DNA of 6,806 bases, from positions 1 through 6,806 of the forward strand of contig DBCN01000148.1 of NCBI GenBank assembly GCA_002293065.1, written 5' to 3'. The notes below the pieces were generated by a model, which worked only from the letters and a program-made list of their open reading frames with translations, had not been told where the DNA came from and did no database searches. A program made the translations under genes and the position numbers. This document shows positions 6,264 through 6,806 of this stretch, piece after piece. The stretch comes from Opitutia bacterium UBA957. GTDB lineage: Bacteria > Verrucomicrobiota > Verrucomicrobiia > Opitutales > UBA953. Numbering within the stretch: the stretch's first letter is position 1; every line of letters starts with the position of its first letter.

Positions 6264-6668
6264 TCACGACCGCCTTTCCCTGGCTAGCCGCATCTTGATT
6301 GTTCCGCCTAGCAGTCGGGCTACCTCGGTGATTTTTGCCTCTATGTTTTCCGAGTCCGCATCGCTGATTAAATGGATGTCTTTGGCGATGTGTAACTGGG
6401 TCTCGAGTTCGGCCAGAGAGCCGCGGGCAATTTGCAGGAACCTAAGCGAGTCTCTGTTTGTTCCGCGTTCGTCTCCTTCTGCGATGTTAGACGGAATAGA
6501 TACAGCCGAGCGCAGCATTTGCTCGGTTAGGCCTCTGTGCCAATCGCTGGGGAAGGAAAGGCAAAGCCGATAGACGTCAGCAGCCAGCCGTTTAGCTTTT
6601 TGCCAAACAATGAGGTCTCTGAAGGAGTTTACTTTTCCTCTGGGTGATGGAGTGTCCATGTGTTGCAT
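6264..6668 (-). CDS. Four-helix-bundle protein of the S23/IVP family
   Basis: The product has 134 residues from ATG at 6666-6668, or 131 from the in-frame ATG at 6657-6659; neither start has a Shine-Dalgarno sequence. It carries the family's motifs: FRDLIVWQKAKRLAADVY (16-33), GLTEQMLRSAVSIPSNIAEG (46-65) and FLQIARGSLAELETQLHIA (77-95), then a fourth helix (about 107-129) and a basic tail. The length is usual. Family members were first found encoded in intervening sequences of 23S rRNA genes, and the Avd accessory protein of diversity-generating retroelements shares the fold. They form small helical bundles and are thought to bind nucleic acid; no enzymatic activity is established. Here there is no rRNA or reverse transcriptase nearby. 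The gene lies alone between inverted repeats, with lower G+C and different codon use from its neighbours, which suggests acquisition. The family call is firm, the function unknown. Confidence 0.92.
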   Translation of the reverse strand: MQHMDTPSPRGKVNSFRDLIVWQKAKRLAADVYRLCLSFPSDWHRGLTEQMLRSAVSIPSNIAEGDERGTNRDSLRFLQIARGSLAELETQLHIAKDIHLISDADSENIEAKITEVARLLGGTIKMRLARERRS

Positions 6669-6783
6669 GGTCTGCTTGCATGGCTATTGGTCACGCCCAC
6701 GGTTCCGTGATTTCGCTTCAGGGATAAGGTGCTAAGATGCATTAGGGTGTAAGCGGAGAGAGCAGGGTGGCCTTAATGGCTTA
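6669..6783. other. Non-coding leader between right repeat and four-helix-bundle gene
   Basis: No coding frame is supported in these 115 bases. They hold a direct repeat TGCATGG (6664-6670, overlapping the start codon, and 6677-6683) and small mutually exclusive hairpins: TCACG with CGTGA (6691-6695, 6706-6710), or CACGG with CCGTG (6698-6702, 6705-6709). The promoter for the gene should lie here, but I found no convincing -35/-10 pair. Confidence 0.3.
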
Positions 6784-6806
6784 CCCCTTGTCACCGTGTC
6801 ACCTTG
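6784..6806 (-). repeat. Right repeat of the four-helix-bundle unit, cut by window edge
   Basis: On the minus strand this reads as part of a unit (CAAGG), then TGACACGG, TGACAAGG and GG. It is an exact 23-base inverted copy of 6220-6242. The outermost unit is interrupted by the window end, so the array probably continues. Confidence 0.88.

Larger units (their letters stand above)
6217..6806. mobile_element. Putative small repeat-bounded unit carrying a four-helix-bundle gene
   Basis: A single small gene and its 115-bp leader are bounded by a perfect 23-bp inverted repeat (6220-6242 and 6784-6806). The interior is lower in G+C (50-55% in 60-base lines I counted inside the gene) than neighbouring genes (60-78% in lines counted), and it uses AGA, AGG, CTA, TTA, ATA and GTA codons that are uncommon next door. 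It carries no transposase, reverse transcriptase or integrase, so any movement would be in trans or by repeat recombination. The right flank is off the window, so a target-site duplication cannot be tested. That this is a mobile unit is inference from repeats and composition. Confidence 0.4.

Noticed and set aside
6264..6668. Four-helix-bundle gene as a 23S rRNA intervening sequence or as Avd of a diversity-generating retroelement
   Set aside because: No rRNA flanks it, and there is no reverse transcriptase or template/variable repeat pair in the window.

Overview
The window is a G+C-rich piece of bacterial chromosome in which every gene I can support lies on the minus strand. In gene order (right to left) these are: a small four-helix-bundle (S23/IVP-type) gene between inverted repeats; a very large secreted glucose/sorbosone-dehydrogenase-like protein with a built-in cytochrome c domain and a CBM6-like C-terminus; the GTPase HflX; a small secreted 'planctomycete-type' cytochrome c; a DUF2231-like membrane protein; and a secreted ThuA-domain protein cut by the left window edge. 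The planctomycete-type cytochrome c, secreted dehydrogenase/cytochrome fusion, ThuA protein, high G+C and lack of Shine-Dalgarno sequences suggest the Verrucomicrobiota/Planctomycetota group, with Verrucomicrobiota my preference. This is inference; there is no rRNA or other phylogenetic marker beyond hflX.

Layout: 1-731 is the ThuA-domain protein (3' end missing). 774-803 is a probable terminator after the DUF2231-like gene at 810-1388, which has its own promoter-like sequence at 1418-1446. 1504-1534 is a convincing intrinsic terminator for the cytochrome c gene at 1557-1949. 2015-3328 is hflX, preceded by a perfect 12-bp palindrome. 3447-6125 is the 892-residue dehydrogenase. 6217-6806 is a putative small mobile unit: a lower-G+C four-helix-bundle gene flanked by a 23-bp perfect inverted repeat built of 8-bp tandem units. 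The right repeat runs into the window edge.

Functionally, four of the six genes look like parts of an envelope sugar-oxidation system. The dehydrogenase would oxidise a sugar or sugar alcohol and pass electrons to its own haem c. The small cytochrome c and the histidine-rich DUF2231-like membrane protein are plausible later carriers, and the ThuA protein would act on (oxidised) carbohydrates. ThuA, GSDH, PKD, cytochrome c and CBM domains are known to occur fused in single proteins in Bacteroidota, so this locus looks like a split version. Cofactor use, substrate and electron route are not proven by the sequence. hflX is a housekeeping gene sitting among them.

The most unusual items are the repeat-flanked four-helix-bundle unit and a shared C-rich leader immediately before the start codons of the ThuA and dehydrogenase genes, in a region where no gene has a recognisable Shine-Dalgarno sequence.
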